IMG/VR virus record: IMGVR_UViG_3300031841_000673
Coordinates: 1-22,116 of that record
Strand: one strand, 5' to 3'
DNA: 22,116 nt
Source: a virus
How positions within the stretch are numbered: the stretch's first letter is position 1; the number at the start of each line of letters is the position of its first letter. Position numbers and translations under genes: made by a program. The notes beneath the pieces are model-generated. The model did not search any database. It saw nothing but the letters and a program-made list of their open reading frames with translations, and was not told the origin of the DNA. This document shows positions 21,590 to 22,116 of this stretch, in pieces.

Positions 21590-22049
21590 ATTCAGTAAGC
21601 TCTTCAAGCGCCTCGCGCATTAAGTCATCAATAATGTCCTGAACCATACCCGCCTCAGTCTCAGCCGCCACAATCGGTGCAGCCTTCGACGGCACAGTTA
21701 ATAATCGGTTTTTGCAGTCAGTGATAATCTGATACCAGTGCCGGGATACGTCATCAGCTGGGACAAGATTGGCACTCATCGACTCAACCTCAAGCTCTGC
21801 CTTATCAGCCTGTAGCTTAGTCAGCCGCGCTTTCTCTTCCTGATAATTCTCACCCTTTGAGTAGTTGCCAAGGTTCTTACCGGCTTGATAATTAACGTAA
21901 TCCTGCACGGCATCAATCAGGATGAATGTGTTTCGCTTTGCCTTGCGTATCACGTTCTCTTTCACCAATTGCTGAACGCGCCGATCACTAAGCCCTAAAA
22001 GGGTTGCAAGCTCTGAACCTGTTACTGTTTGCTTATAATCAAATGTCAT
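21576..22049 (-). CDS. nu1: Terminase small subunit, Nu1-like
   Basis: This 157-residue protein is the DNA-recognition part of the terminase. The N-terminal 60 residues form a winged-helix pattern (TGSELATLLGLSDRRVQQLV, then KRNTFILIDAVQDYVNY) like lambda Nu1 DNA-binding domains. A charged middle helix (EEKARLTKLQADKAELEVES) and a C-terminal helical region (MVQDIIDDLMREALEELTEY) serve oligomerisation and binding to the large subunit. Lambda Nu1 is 181 residues. An in-frame TAA precedes ATG 22049, which is the first ATG; the ribosome binding site is weak. This gene begins the late block, and cos-type sites usually lie upstream, here at or past the window edge. Confidence 0.88.
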   Translation of the reverse strand: MTFDYKQTVTGSELATLLGLSDRRVQQLVKENVIRKAKRNTFILIDAVQDYVNYQAGKNLGNYSKGENYQEEKARLTKLQADKAELEVESMSANLVPADDVSRHWYQIITDCKNRLLTVPSKAAPIVAAETEAGMVQDIIDDLMREALEELTEYEAK

Positions 22050-22105
22050 AACGTACTGATTTTTTATGTCCTATTACTAGCGAAATTCTGCGCTGCTGCG
22101 TTACC

Positions 22106-22116
22106 AGATCGGAAGA
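22106..22116. other. Illumina adapter remnant at the contig end
   Basis: The final 11 bases, AGATCGGAAGA, equal the first 11 bases of the common Illumina read-through adapter. The chance of an exact 11-base match at this fixed place is about 1 in 4 million. These bases are probably not biological. Confidence 0.85.

Noticed and set aside
21590-21607. TTG start of the large terminase at 21607
   Set aside because: The frame is open, but the ATG at 21589 is a more usual start and gives a smaller overlap with the small subunit.
22050-22105. Promoter upstream of the small terminase
   Set aside because: The short AT-rich stretch has no convincing -35/-10 pair at proper spacing, and the window ends too soon to judge.

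Overview
The window is a continuous late (structural) gene block of a tailed bacteriophage or prophage (Caudoviricetes, long non-contractile lambda-like tail). Every gene I can support lies on the minus strand, so transcription and gene order run from the right end (about 22,050) to the left end (1). Genes are packed with ATGA, GTGA or TAATG overlaps, or gaps of a few bases. I see no tRNA, integrase, regulator or lysis gene. The families (GpA-type terminase, gpB-type portal, gpFII, gpU and GT tail chaperone) point to a phage of a Gram-negative host, probably a proteobacterium. The exact host cannot be read from this stretch. The last 11 bases match the start of the common Illumina adapter, so the window looks like the end of an assembled contig.

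Packaging and head (22,049 to 14,373): small terminase, large terminase, a gpW-position protein, the portal, and a 913-residue fusion. The fusion joins an N-terminal helical domain, a Tudor-like DUF2945 domain, an HK97-type prohead protease and the HK97-fold major capsid protein. A strong ribosome binding site and ATG inside the fusion could make the capsid protein alone. A clear intrinsic terminator follows the capsid gene. Then come a small basic protein in the lambda FI position and a gpFII-like head-tail joining protein.

Tail shaft (14,385 to 9,485): gpU-like tail terminator, a 54-residue acidic protein, tail tube protein, a tail assembly chaperone with a -1 frameshift (G/GT type, slippery site GGGAAAC), a 602-residue tape measure, and two distal tail proteins. 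A GNAT-type acetyltransferase sits where lambda carries K and I.

Tail tip and host-contact region (9,481 to 1): a 1077-residue gpJ-like tip protein with fibronectin domains and fifteen 10-residue repeats, then a small PF16778-type tail assembly chaperone, a BppU-N-like protein, a 355-residue protein with 18-residue repeats, a 148-residue fibre-type protein, and a 1279-residue fibre with 61 consecutive 17-residue YadA-head-like repeats. A second PF16778-type chaperone and the start of an unrecognised gene follow. The two related chaperones bracket the accessory fibre genes. The most notable points are the four-part capsid polyprotein with an internal start, the uncaptured frameshift gene, the very large repeat fibre, the duplicated chaperones and the acetyltransferase in the tail operon.
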